From Paenibacillus sp. MZ04-78.2 (GTDB lineage: Bacteria; Bacillota; Bacilli; Paenibacillales; NBRC-103111), in the NCBI RefSeq assembly GCF_024213375.1, contig NZ_JANAVJ010000034.1, forward strand, positions 1 through 56,301: DNA of 56,301 nucleotides. Reading direction: 5' to 3'. Position 1 is the stretch's first letter; the number at the start of each line of letters is the position of its first letter. The notes under the pieces were generated by a model. The model searched no databases. It saw nothing but the letters and a program-made list of their open reading frames with translations, and was not told where the DNA came from. Below are positions 22,896 through 31,151 of this stretch, one piece after another. The position numbers and the translations under genes were made by a program.

Positions 22896-24071
22896 ATGGA
22901 TAAAATTTCGTCTCTGTCGGAGCTGCTGGCGGAGCAGAAGGCGTCATCGTATATCGAAATTCCCGGGGCGATGTCCCGGACGTTCGGACAGACGACGCTT
23001 TCGACCACGCTTCCGATGAGCAAGCTGTTCGCCATCTACGAAGTGGATTTGGAGGTTCAACGCTCCATCGTTCCGCAAAACTTGTCCAAGATGATGGACT
23101 ATATCATGCTCTATCTGGATCACGGACAAGGCATTTATTTTCCGGGCATCATCCTCTCGGCCCGTGGCGCGGGAGAGTATGATGCGCAGGCGCAGGTCTA
23201 CCGTTTGCAGGCGATCGAGAAGCTTTACGTCGTGGACGGACAGCACCGGCTTGCCGCCTTCCGCCGCCTGATGGAAACGTTGCAGGGCGCGATGGCCCGG
23301 GCGAAAGACCGCCGGGAGTACGACCGCATGGAGGAAATCAGCGCGAAGCTGAGCAAGCTGTACGCTTTCCCAATGTCCACCATGATCTACCTGGACATCA
23401 ACGCGCGTCAGGAACGGCAGCTGTTCTCCGACATCAACAAGCTTCCGCGCAAAATCGGCGGAAATCTGGCCGTTCTCCGCGAGCAGCGCCGGTTCTATCA
23501 CGTGCTGGCCTCGAGGCTGGTGGAAGATGCGCCTGTGATGAAGAATTTGCCTGTCGACATGTTTACGGAGCGGGGCAAAGGGCCGGAGTATTTGTTCTCC
23601 TACCACCTGCTGATCGAAATTTTGATCGGCTTGTTCGAAGGACGGCTCAAGTCGGCGGCGCGCAACAACGGGTACTATTTTGAGGAAAAAGAGATCGAAG
23701 AGCATTTGAAGCTGGCGGCGCTTTATTTCGAAAGCCTGCTCAAGTACTTGCCGGAGCCGGAAAAGGGCGAGCTCTGCTGGACGGAGAACCTGCAGATCGC
23801 GCTGGCGATGTTCTTCCACGAGGAAGTGACGAAAACCGGCACGTTCAACAAATACGCGCTCGATTACGCGCTCAAAATTTTGCCGCATATCGACTGGAGC
23901 GCCATTTACAGCGGGGACGAGAAAGACCGTTTGCCAAGACGCTCGCGTATCGTAAAAGCGTATCAGTTCGTCAAAGATTTTTACGTGGAGCACCACATGT
24001 TCCTGATCCGCGACGATTCGCTGGGGCAGCAAGCTTTTCCGGAAGATAGCTCTAAGGAGGACGTCGGTTAA
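22896..24071 (+). CDS. DGQHR-domain (DndB-like) protein, first of a pair
   Basis: A 391-residue soluble protein with the DGQHR core of the DndB family (distantly ParB-like): LYVVDGQHRLAAF with DGQHR at 114-118. The second family motif is QLFSDINKLPRKIGGNL (FSDIN near 176-180). The middle is helical and charged (AMARAKDRREYDRMEEISAK); the C-terminal half is helical without a clear motif. In phosphorothioate systems DndB regulates the dnd operon and has been linked to ATP hydrolysis. No dndA, C, D, E or restriction genes are adjacent, so that role cannot be assumed. AAGGAGG precedes the ATG. The gene overlaps its paralogue by one base. Confidence 0.8.
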   Translation: MDKISSLSELLAEQKASSYIEIPGAMSRTFGQTTLSTTLPMSKLFAIYEVDLEVQRSIVPQNLSKMMDYIMLYLDHGQGIYFPGIILSARGAGEYDAQAQVYRLQAIEKLYVVDGQHRLAAFRRLMETLQGAMARAKDRREYDRMEEISAKLSKLYAFPMSTMIYLDINARQERQLFSDINKLPRKIGGNLAVLREQRRFYHVLASRLVEDAPVMKNLPVDMFTERGKGPEYLFSYHLLIEILIGLFEGRLKSAARNNGYYFEEKEIEEHLKLAALYFESLLKYLPEPEKGELCWTENLQIALAMFFHEEVTKTGTFNKYALDYALKILPHIDWSAIYSGDEKDRLPRRSRIVKAYQFVKDFYVEHHMFLIRDDSLGQQAFPEDSSKEDVG

Positions 24072-25243
24072 TGGACGGTTTAAATTTGCAAATGACCATA
24101 CATCCGTTTTGCGATCGGTTCGGACTCGCAACGGTAGCGATACAAGTGCAGGATCTGCTGAACTACACCACCATTGATCCGATGGTGCAGCGGAAGCTGA
24201 GCGGAGGACAACGCCGCAAAATTTCCAACTACTTGCAGGAGCGCGAGCTCGACCGCGTCTTTTTCGGTCCGGTCACCTTAAGCTTGCGCGACGTCAGCAG
24301 TTTGGCTAAGGTGCAGAGCGGCCTGTACCTGCGTCCGGGCTCGAAGCTGAGCGTTCTGGACGGCCAGCACCGCATTCTCGCTCTCGGCTACGTGAACGAG
24401 CAAATGCTCAAAGAAGCGCGCAGCCTGGAGAAAAAAGTAGCGGCCATGAAAATCAAGCACCGGAAAGCGCCGGACAATGCGGAGATCGCCAGCGAGCTGG
24501 AACAGCTGGAAGGCCAGGTCGAGCAGTTGGAACGCCGCCGTCTGGAACTGATGGAAAGCGAGCTGGCGGTGCAAATCTACATTGGGCTGAGCGAGGAAGA
24601 AGAAAAGCAACTGTTCGGTGACATCAACTCCAAGGTTCAACTCGTCAGCAAAGAGCTCGGCCATTCGTTCGACTCGATCGATCCGCTCAACGTCGTCATT
24701 CAGCAGGTGGTGGACCACAATGTCTTCTTGAAGTCTGCGGGCGTCGAGCGTCGGGCCAACCTGACCGCTTACAACAAAAATTTTACGTCGTTCAGCTGGA
24801 TGTACTCGACCGCGACGATGCTGTTTACGGGCAAAATGCAGCCGTCCTACGAGCTGGCGCGCCGGATCAAGCAGGACCCGTCCACCTACATCGAGATTTT
24901 GCACCAGTTCTACAGCACGCTGGTTCCTCTTATGCCGGAGCAGCCGGGGCTGCCGCAGTACACTTCGGCGTCCCGCGCCATGCAGGAAAGCGTCGCGCTG
25001 TATGCGCACCGTTATTTGTTCACGGACGGCAAGTATACGAAAAACTGGACCAACTGTCTGAACATCTTCGAAGGCTTCGATTGGACGCATGAGAACGAGC
25101 AGCTGATCGAGCGCTTCGGAGTGCTGGACAACGGCAAGCTGAACCTGATTCACGAAAAATCGCTGCGCAAGCACGGCAAGCTCGTTCAGCTGTTCCAAGA
25201 GCTGCACGGCGATCCGGCTGAGGAAGGCGAAGCGTCGGCATAG
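24071..25243 (+). CDS. DGQHR-domain (DndB-like) protein, second of a pair
   Basis: A 390-residue paralogue of the preceding product, with the same landmarks: KLSVLDGQHRILALGYVNEQ (DGQHR 97-101) and QLFGDINSKVQLVSKELGHS (FGDIN). A long charged coiled-coil-like insert (about 112-165, EKKVAAMKIKHRK to QVEQLERRRLELME) separates the motifs and is longer than in the first protein. RRKISNYLQER (48-58) contributes to the N-terminal subdomain. The start ATG shares a base with the upstream TAA, so the proteins are made together and may form a hetero-oligomer, which is inference. A terminator follows, making this a two-gene operon. Confidence 0.8.
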   Translation: MDGLNLQMTIHPFCDRFGLATVAIQVQDLLNYTTIDPMVQRKLSGGQRRKISNYLQERELDRVFFGPVTLSLRDVSSLAKVQSGLYLRPGSKLSVLDGQHRILALGYVNEQMLKEARSLEKKVAAMKIKHRKAPDNAEIASELEQLEGQVEQLERRRLELMESELAVQIYIGLSEEEEKQLFGDINSKVQLVSKELGHSFDSIDPLNVVIQQVVDHNVFLKSAGVERRANLTAYNKNFTSFSWMYSTATMLFTGKMQPSYELARRIKQDPSTYIEILHQFYSTLVPLMPEQPGLPQYTSASRAMQESVALYAHRYLFTDGKYTKNWTNCLNIFEGFDWTHENEQLIERFGVLDNGKLNLIHEKSLRKHGKLVQLFQELHGDPAEEGEASA

Positions 25244-25267
25244 GCAGTTTGAAGTGGAAACCTAAAA

Positions 25268-25301
25268 TTAGGCGTCCCTGCATAGCGGGGGCGCCTTTTT
25301 G
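25268..25301 (+). terminator. Terminator of the DGQHR operon
   Basis: AGGCGTCCC pairs imperfectly with GGGGGCGCCT around TGCATAGC and is followed by TTTTT. Confidence 0.75.
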
Positions 25302-25358
25302 ATGATATGTCCGTTGATGGCGGAGACGAAGTGACGAGACGAGCAGTCACCGGCCCAA

Positions 25359-26567
25359 TTATACCGCGCTCAGCTTGTTCACGATCAGCAGCGCCGCCCC
25401 GGTGGCGAGCGCTTCTTCGCCGAGCGTGCCTTGGCTGAACACAACCTGATATTTGGGATAATAGTACGTTCTTTGAATCGCTACGCGCGTCGCCGTGTGG
25501 AAGAAGCCGGCATGACCGCCGATCAAGGCGCCGCCCAGAATGACCTTTTCCGGATGCAAAATGTTAAGCAGGTTGGACAGCCCGATGCCGAAATAGGTGG
25601 CGGCCTGCGTAAACAGCTCGACCGTCAGCGGATCGCCGGCCTGCAGCGCCTGCTGGAGATGGGCGAAGCCGATCTTCTCCGGATCGGGTTCCAGCCGGAG
25701 CAGCAGGCTGTCGCGGCCTTGCTTGAGCCGGGCTTGCGCCTGCTGCTCCAGCGCATGAATGGAAGCGTACGATTCGAGCGCGCCGAAGTTGCCATGATTC
25801 CACAGGCGGGTACCGTCCGTTTGGATGATCATTTGGCCGATCGACCCTTCCATATCTACGGCCCCGTAGACGACCTGCCCGTTCGTCATCATGGCCGAAC
25901 GCAAGCCGACGCCGACGTGAACGTATAGCAAATGAAGGTAGTCGCGCTCCCGGTCCGACCACGATTCGCCGATGAGCGCCGTATTCGCTCCGTTATCGAG
26001 CACAATCGGAAAGCCGAGGCGGCTCTCCAGGAAGCCGGTGACGCTGACATTTTTCCAGCCGGCGGCGGCGAAATGAAGCGGCTCCAGCAGCATGCCGGAA
26101 GCCCGGTCCACCGGCCCGACGGCCCCGATGCCCATCCCGAGCACCTTGTCGGCCGGAAGAGTGCGGCGATCCAGCATGGCGCGGGCCTCCGCCACAATTT
26201 CTTCCAGCAGCACCTCGGGGGTGACATCCTCCGTCATGACCCAGCGCTTGCTGTCCAGCTTGTTCAGCTGCAGGTCAAACAGAATGAGCTTGGAATACAT
26301 CCGCGATATATCCAATCCGAACACATAAGCATAATCGGGATTTACCGTATATAAAATCGGCCTGCGCCCTCCGGTCGATTCGCCGAAGCCGGCCTCCGCA
26401 ATAACCCCTTGTGCCGTTAATTCTTCCAGCGTCCGGGTCATGGTACTGCCCGTCAGCCCGCTTTTCTCCAGCAGATCGATCTTGGAGACCGTCCCCTGCT
26501 TGCGGATCTGCTCGAAAATTTCTTTATGCTTGCGCCCGGCAATGCGCTGTTCAATGGCGATTGTCAT
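25359..26567 (-). CDS. ROK-family transcriptional regulator (XylR/NagC type)
   Basis: A 402-residue repressor-like protein. ATG at 26567 follows GGAGGAAAAAG; an in-frame start 30 bases upstream is less likely. The N-terminal winged helix (about 1-70) contains KIDLLEKSGLTGSTMTRTLEELTAQGVI. The ROK domain (about 80-395) shows VFGLDISRMYSKLILFDLQ, LGMGIGAVGPVDRASGM, VLDNGANTALIGE and NILHPEKVILGGALIGGH. The usual zinc cluster CxCGxxGCxE is not present; the matching segment reads RLWNHGNFGALES. The kinase-type DNGAN motif is retained. The sugar ligand is unknown and no sugar gene is adjacent. It is convergent with the DGQHR operon. Confidence 0.85.
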   Translation of the reverse strand: MTIAIEQRIAGRKHKEIFEQIRKQGTVSKIDLLEKSGLTGSTMTRTLEELTAQGVIAEAGFGESTGGRRPILYTVNPDYAYVFGLDISRMYSKLILFDLQLNKLDSKRWVMTEDVTPEVLLEEIVAEARAMLDRRTLPADKVLGMGIGAVGPVDRASGMLLEPLHFAAAGWKNVSVTGFLESRLGFPIVLDNGANTALIGESWSDRERDYLHLLYVHVGVGLRSAMMTNGQVVYGAVDMEGSIGQMIIQTDGTRLWNHGNFGALESYASIHALEQQAQARLKQGRDSLLLRLEPDPEKIGFAHLQQALQAGDPLTVELFTQAATYFGIGLSNLLNILHPEKVILGGALIGGHAGFFHTATRVAIQRTYYYPKYQVVFSQGTLGEEALATGAALLIVNKLSAV

Positions 26568-26779
26568 CTTTTTCCTCCGTTGCCAGAAGGGTCTCATTCG
26601 TTTTCAACCGTTAATTATACTACAGTCCCTGACGACCGGCTATCCTTCTTTGAGAAAATGGAAGCCCGCCCTCAGCGCTGATGGCAGATTCGAACAAAAA
26701 CGTGCGTTCAGGCGGGACCTTCTGGTAAAATAGGGCTTAGTTTGTCCAGGAAAGCTGGGATAGAAGGGACGAAAGCGAA

Positions 26780-27517
26780 ATGACCGAATGGTTCGAAAAA
26801 AGCTTCGGACGGGATTATATGCTCGTCTATAAGCATCGCGATATGCAAGGCGCTTATGAGGAAGTGCGCCGGATGATGGAATGGCTGGAGCAGCCCGAGG
26901 GGGCGGAGGTCCTTGATCTGTGCTGTGGCATGGGGCGGCACTCGATGGCGCTGAACGGATTCGGCTTTCGGGTGACCGGAGTGGACTTGTCGGAGGTGCT
27001 GCTGTCAGAAGCGAGAAAGCTGGATACCGCAGGCGAAGTGCGCTGGGTTCATGGGGATATGCGCAACGTGCCGATAACCGATCAATTCGATGCGATCGTC
27101 AACTTGTTCACGTCGTTCGGTTATTTTCCCGGTGATCGGGACAACGAGCAAGTGCTGCGGGAAATGTACCGTCTGCTCGCGCCGGGCGGGCGATTCATTA
27201 TCGATTATTTGAATCCGGCCTATGTGGCGGGGCATTTGGTGCCGCACTCGGTTCGAACCGTCGAAGGTATCCATATCGATGAGAAACGCCGGATCGAGGA
27301 CGGATTCGTGCGCAAAACGATCGTGCTGCAGGACGGAAGTGGATCGGGTGACCGGGTTTATGAGGAGCAGGTGAAGCTGATCGGACGGGAGCGTTTCCTG
27401 GACATGCTGGAGCTGGCCGGGCTGAAAATTGACGCCATTTACGGCGATTACGACGCTTCGGCTTACGAGCCCGACCGATCGAAACGAATGATCTTTGTCG
27501 GCAGGAGGGACGCATAA
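26780..27517 (+). CDS. Class I SAM-dependent methyltransferase
   Basis: A 245-residue Rossmann methyltransferase. Motif I is VLDLCCGMGRHSMALNGFGF (about 44-63), the acidic end of beta 2 is VTGVDLSE, then VHGDMRNVP (motif II-like), FDAIVNLFTSFGYF (motif IV) and LLAPGGRFIIDYLNP. A C-terminal half with RFLDMLELAGLKIDAIYGDY is typical of UbiE-like small-molecule methyltransferases. The substrate is unknown. It is followed after one base by the MBL hydrolase gene, so the pair is probably co-transcribed. Confidence 0.8.
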   Translation: MTEWFEKSFGRDYMLVYKHRDMQGAYEEVRRMMEWLEQPEGAEVLDLCCGMGRHSMALNGFGFRVTGVDLSEVLLSEARKLDTAGEVRWVHGDMRNVPITDQFDAIVNLFTSFGYFPGDRDNEQVLREMYRLLAPGGRFIIDYLNPAYVAGHLVPHSVRTVEGIHIDEKRRIEDGFVRKTIVLQDGSGSGDRVYEEQVKLIGRERFLDMLELAGLKIDAIYGDYDASAYEPDRSKRMIFVGRRDA

Positions 27518-27518
27518 T

Positions 27519-28514
27519 ATGGACGGATCGCCATCAAGCCGCCAAGGGAGCGTGACGAAGCACGGCGACGTGCTGCAGATCAAGGTGCCCCTGCCGTTTC
27601 CGCTGCGCTGGGTGAACAGCTATTTGCTGCCGGGAGAGAGCGGCTGGACGCTGATCGACCCGGGGCTGCGGACGGAGGCGGCCGAAGCTGTCTGGACGTC
27701 GGCGCTTGCGGAGCTTGGGCTCGGCTACTCCGACATCGACCACATCGTGCTGACGCACCATCACCCGGACCATTACGGGCTGGCCGGATGGTTTCAAGAG
27801 CGCACCGGCGCGCCCGTGCTGATGTCGCGGATCGGCCTTGAACAGACGCGCTTGCTCTGGGGAGACGGGCAGCCGATGACGCAGCGGATCATCGGGCTTT
27901 TCCGGCGGGAAGGGCTGCCGGAGGAGCTGATGAAGCCGCTGGAGGAGCATCTGCAAGGCTTTGTCCCGTCCGTTTCGCCGCAGCCGGAAGTCACCGTCGT
28001 GGAAGCTGGGGAGCGCGTCAGGCTTGGCCGCGAGGAATACGAAGCGATCGAGACGCCGGGGCATGCCGCAGGGCATTTGTGCTTTTACCGCGCGGAGACG
28101 GCCGTCATGTTCTGCGGGGATCACGTGCTTCCGCAAATATCCCCAAACGTCAGCTACTTGCCCGACGGGATCGACGAGAATCCGCTTGCCAGCTATTTGT
28201 CCAGCCTGGAAGCGATTCGCCGATACGAGGTGCGGCTTGCTTTTCCCGGTCACCGGGAGCCTTTCGGCTACTTGCAGCAGCGCGCCGACGAGCTGATTGC
28301 CCATCATGCGGAGCGTTTGGATGCGATGCTGTCGAAGCTTGCGGAGCCGGCAACGGCGTACCACGTATGCCGAGCGACCTTCGGGGAGCGGCTTAGCCTG
28401 CACCAGCTGCGCTTTGCGCTGTTGGAAACAATTGCGCACCTGATCTGGCTGCGCGAAGCCGGCAAGCTGACCGAAAGCGTGCGCGAGGGGCTTGTAATTT
28501 ACCAGCAAGTGTAG
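27519..28514 (+). CDS. MBL-fold metallo-hydrolase
   Basis: A 331-residue metallo-beta-lactamase-fold protein. ATG at 27519 follows GGAGGG within the end of the methyltransferase gene. The metal-binding motif is LTHHHPDHYGLAGWF, where the family HxHxDH appears as HHHPDH (about 78-83). ETPGHAAGHLCFYR (about 178-191) and FCGDHVLPQISPNV supply further ligands, and LAFPGHREPF the last histidine. A C-terminal helical, winged-helix-like region (about 270-331) is common in LACTB2-like members, which include nucleases and thioesterases. The substrate is unknown. It probably works with the upstream methyltransferase only in the sense of shared transcription. Confidence 0.83.
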   Translation: MDGSPSSRQGSVTKHGDVLQIKVPLPFPLRWVNSYLLPGESGWTLIDPGLRTEAAEAVWTSALAELGLGYSDIDHIVLTHHHPDHYGLAGWFQERTGAPVLMSRIGLEQTRLLWGDGQPMTQRIIGLFRREGLPEELMKPLEEHLQGFVPSVSPQPEVTVVEAGERVRLGREEYEAIETPGHAAGHLCFYRAETAVMFCGDHVLPQISPNVSYLPDGIDENPLASYLSSLEAIRRYEVRLAFPGHREPFGYLQQRADELIAHHAERLDAMLSKLAEPATAYHVCRATFGERLSLHQLRFALLETIAHLIWLREAGKLTESVREGLVIYQQV

Positions 28515-28877
28515 TGCTACTCCAATTCGCCGGTTTCGACCGACCGGCAGCAGGCGGCATGGCCCCGTTTTTTTGAAGGGAGCCTGCCGCTTTTGGCGTA
28601 GGTCGGGCGAGATGAAGCAAACTTTGGAATAAAAAGGGAGTCATTGGGGAATAGTCTCCGGGAGGGAGGCCGTTTGCCACCGACTCCCCGCTGCTGCGTA
28701 ATATGACTTGCCGGGCTGAAATTGCGAGCAACGGCGATTTGAAGCAGCCCCGGCTGAACATCGTGATGCAGGTGGCGGCTTCGCCCGGCAGACCATCCGT
28801 TTTCCGCTGAGAGTTGGGCATCGAACCTGCAGCGATAGGGAACGGAATTGAGTTACATTCGACGGAGGTGCTTGACG
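28515..28877. other. Intergenic region with a coding-like but unidentified stretch
   Basis: Just after the MBL gene, a GC-rich CCGGTTTCGACCGACCGG inverted pair (28530-28547) precedes CCCCGTTTTTTTG and could terminate it. From about 28657 to 28809 one plus frame is open, has high GC at third positions like the neighbouring genes, and reads like protein (RNMTCRAEIASNGDLKQPRL, then NIVMQVAASPGRPSVF) before a TGA. No family was recognised. It may be a decayed gene fragment. Confidence 0.35.
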
Positions 28878-29507
28878 ATGAAAACAAAAAAACACGCACA
28901 ATGGATGAGAACGGCGGCTTTGTTGTCCGCACTGATTCTCACTTTAACGCTGACAGCTTGCAAGAAAGAGGCGGCCCAGCCGCCGAAAACCACGGAGCCC
29001 GCTCCGACGGAGCAGACGACCCCACCCGGGCAAACGACCCCGCCAGGCCAAGCCGGACAGACGACACCGGGTCAGACCGGCCAAAGCGGCGAGGCGGGGA
29101 GGCCGCCGGAGGAAGCTCCCATTCAGATAGGTCCGCTTAAGTACAACGAATCGGAACGGGAAGTGATCGCCAATTCGGCCAAAAACGCCGGCGTTCCGAC
29201 GTATTATTTGCCAGAGCGGGGAGCCACGATCGATAAGCTCGATCAGACGGGAACTAACGCCAAGCTGCTGACGCTGAAGTTTTACAATATGCTGATCATG
29301 GAATCGCCGGAAGAAATCAAGCCGAGCGGTAACGTGGAATCGAAGCAGGAGGTCAAGCTCAGCAACGGGACAGGCCAATGGGTCACGGTTGACGGCAAAA
29401 AGACCCTGTACTTGAAGCTGGACAAGACTTATATTGCTCTTAGCTCGGACAAGCTGTCCGAAGCGGACCTGCAAACCGTAGCCGAATCGCTTGCGATATT
29501 GAAATAA
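28878..29507 (+). CDS. Small lipoprotein of unknown function
   Basis: A predicted lipoprotein of 209 residues. ATG at 28878 follows CGGAGGTG; an in-frame TTG 30 bases upstream is less likely. The signal ends SALILTLTLTAC, with lipidated C26. A low-complexity Thr/Pro/Gly/Gln linker (about 30-75) is followed by a compact domain (about 80-209) containing NESEREVIANSAKNAGVPTY, TLKFYNMLIMESPEEIKPSG and WVTVDGKKTLYLKLDKTYIA. The domain was not matched to a known family. The second half could fold as a small beta-rich surface domain. A strong terminator follows. Confidence 0.75.
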   Translation: MKTKKHAQWMRTAALLSALILTLTLTACKKEAAQPPKTTEPAPTEQTTPPGQTTPPGQAGQTTPGQTGQSGEAGRPPEEAPIQIGPLKYNESEREVIANSAKNAGVPTYYLPERGATIDKLDQTGTNAKLLTLKFYNMLIMESPEEIKPSGNVESKQEVKLSNGTGQWVTVDGKKTLYLKLDKTYIALSSDKLSEADLQTVAESLAILK

Positions 29508-29524
29508 GCGGCAATTCACAGTTA

Positions 29525-29560
29525 AAAACGGCGCTCTCTCCTCGGAGAAGCGCCGTTTTC
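29525..29560. terminator. Terminator between lipoprotein and PgpA-like genes
   Basis: AAAACGGCGCT and AGCGCCGTTTT form an 11-bp stem flanked by A and T runs, suitable for both convergent transcripts. Confidence 0.85.
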
Positions 29561-29562
29561 CA

Positions 29563-30072
29563 TTACGTACGTTCCTTCTCTTGCTGCTTGCGGTGTGCGA
29601 TGCGGCTGCTGGCGGACGCCGCGATGGCGCCGACGATATCGTCAAGGAACGTATGCTTTTGCCCGCTGCTCTTATCGTTCAGCCGCCCGACCAGCCCCGG
29701 CTTGATTTTGTCTATATATCCGAAATTGGTTAGCCCGATGCTGCCGTACACATTGACGATGGACAGGGCCAGAATTTCGTCGCAGCCGTACAGCCCCTCG
29801 TCGTTTTCAATCATCTCCTGAAGAGGGGAAAACAGCTTGCCCTCCTCGGCTAGTACGTCAAGCTGAATCCCTGTCAAAATGGCATTCTGCACTTCCCGTT
29901 TGCCGAGTACCTGCTCCACACTCTCCCGACATTCGTCCATCGTCAGGCTGGAGTAATAGTCCTTTTGCAAAAAATAAGTAAGCTCCGCCATATCTTCCAT
30001 CGTGACGCCGCGCTTCGTCAGCCACAAGGCCGAAGCTTCGGCAACCTGCTTGCTGTTCAAGCTGTAGCTCAT
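29563..30072 (-). CDS. Phosphatidylglycerophosphatase A-like protein (YutG type)
   Basis: A 169-residue protein of the PgpA/YutG group. The C-terminal half holds the family signature: DEILALSIVNVYGSIGLTNF (about 97-116), then KPGLVGRLND and HTFLDDIVGAIAASASSRIA (about 140-159). PgpA enzymes dephosphorylate phosphatidylglycerophosphate to phosphatidylglycerol; in the soluble Firmicute subgroup this activity is not firmly established. The N-terminal third (KRGVTMEDMAELTYFLQKDY) is the helical extension seen in YutG. It starts at ATG behind AAGGAGG, 10 bases after the diguanylate cyclase gene, so the two form an operon. Confidence 0.8.
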   Translation of the reverse strand: MSYSLNSKQVAEASALWLTKRGVTMEDMAELTYFLQKDYYSSLTMDECRESVEQVLGKREVQNAILTGIQLDVLAEEGKLFSPLQEMIENDEGLYGCDEILALSIVNVYGSIGLTNFGYIDKIKPGLVGRLNDKSSGQKHTFLDDIVGAIAASASSRIAHRKQQEKERT

Positions 30073-30082
30073 AGAGGCCTCC

Positions 30083-30955
30083 TTAGGAATCCGAGAAAAA
30101 CCGGAAGTGGTTTTTGCCTTGCTGCTTCGATGTGTACATCGCCGTATCGGCGCTCTGCAGCAGCGTTTCGATATCCTGCCCGTCCTCGGGGTAGCAGGAA
30201 ACGCCGATGCTGCTCGTTATGCTCATGGTTTGGCCGTTCAATTCGAACGGCTGGGTTAGCGTTTGCACGATTCTGCCGACGATCTTGGCAATATCCTCCC
30301 GATGCTCGAACTGCTGCAGCAGCACGACGAATTCGTCGCCGCCCATCCGGCAGACGGTATCCGGTTCCCGGATGGAATGCGAGAGACGGGAAGCGGCCAT
30401 GGTCAGGAGCTCGTCGCCGGTGGCATGGCCGTATGTATCGTTAATGCGCTTAAAATCATCGAGGTCCAAGTAAATGACGGCCAGCTTATGGTGGTAGCGC
30501 TTCGCCATATGCAGCGATTGCGTAAAACGGTCTTGAAACAGCCTGCGGTTCGGCAGTTGGGTCAACGGATCGTAGTAAGCCAGACGGGTCAGCCGTTCCT
30601 CCTGCTTCTTGAACGCCGTGATGTCTTTGGCTGTCAGGGCGGCCTGCCATCCCGAAGACTTGCATGCTAACGGATATCCTTGTCCATCAAGCCATACGAG
30701 AGCTCCGTCCGGCAGCACGACCCGAAATGTCATCGCGAACGGTTCGCGCTCTTGAAGCAGCCGGCGGCATGCCTGCTGCAGCGGAAGGAGATCGGTTTCG
30801 TACACCCAGCGGAACAATACCGAACCGTAGTTAGGCTCCGGGGACAAGCCGATGGGCGAACCGGTTTCATCGAATACCCACAGCCAATCCGGAGATTGAA
30901 GCACAACGGCCCGGTATAGGTCGTCAGGCACGAAATCAGGAAGACGATTTTCCAT
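30083..30955 (-). CDS. PAS-GGDEF diguanylate cyclase
   Basis: A cytoplasmic 290-residue protein that probably makes cyclic di-GMP from two GTP. The N-terminal PAS domain (about 10-115) contains WLWVFDETGSPIGLSPEP and ends DITAFKKQEERLTRLAYYDP, the normal PAS-GGDEF linker. The GGDEF domain (about 120-285) begins LTQLPNRRLFQDRF and carries the active-site motif as GGDEF in VCRMGGDEFVVLL. REPD lies 5 residues before it, an intact RxxD inhibitory site, so product feedback is expected. No membrane segment is present. ATG follows GAGGTG. It is first in an operon with the PgpA-like gene. Confidence 0.9.
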   Translation of the reverse strand: MENRLPDFVPDDLYRAVVLQSPDWLWVFDETGSPIGLSPEPNYGSVLFRWVYETDLLPLQQACRRLLQEREPFAMTFRVVLPDGALVWLDGQGYPLACKSSGWQAALTAKDITAFKKQEERLTRLAYYDPLTQLPNRRLFQDRFTQSLHMAKRYHHKLAVIYLDLDDFKRINDTYGHATGDELLTMAASRLSHSIREPDTVCRMGGDEFVVLLQQFEHREDIAKIVGRIVQTLTQPFELNGQTMSITSSIGVSCYPEDGQDIETLLQSADTAMYTSKQQGKNHFRFFSDS

Positions 30956-31078
30956 AGGAAATCACCTCATTTTGGAAAAACACTTCTATATTATAGGCTT
31001 TTAGTACTGTATAAATCAAGGCTATATCCGTCTAAAGTACCATAAATCCAATTTTCTTCCGAATCGGACAAATGGATG

Positions 31079-31108
31079 GCATAAACTTGTCTGCCGCCCG
31101 TATACATA
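31079..31108 (+). promoter_or_regulatory. Candidate sigma-E promoter of gerM
   Basis: GCATAAA (31079-31085), 15 bases, and TATACATA (31101-31108) partly match the sigma-E elements KMATATT and CATACAHT (about 5 of 7 and 6 of 8). B. subtilis gerM is sigma-E dependent, which supports the call. Confidence 0.4.
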
Positions 31109-31151
31109 AAAGTAAAAACGGACAACACCCAATATCAAGGAGGAACACGCA

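Noticed and set aside
22944..25207. Long minus-strand frames opposite the two DGQHR genes
   Set aside because: The DGQHR and FxDIN motifs and ribosome sites support the plus strand; the antisense products are low-complexity.
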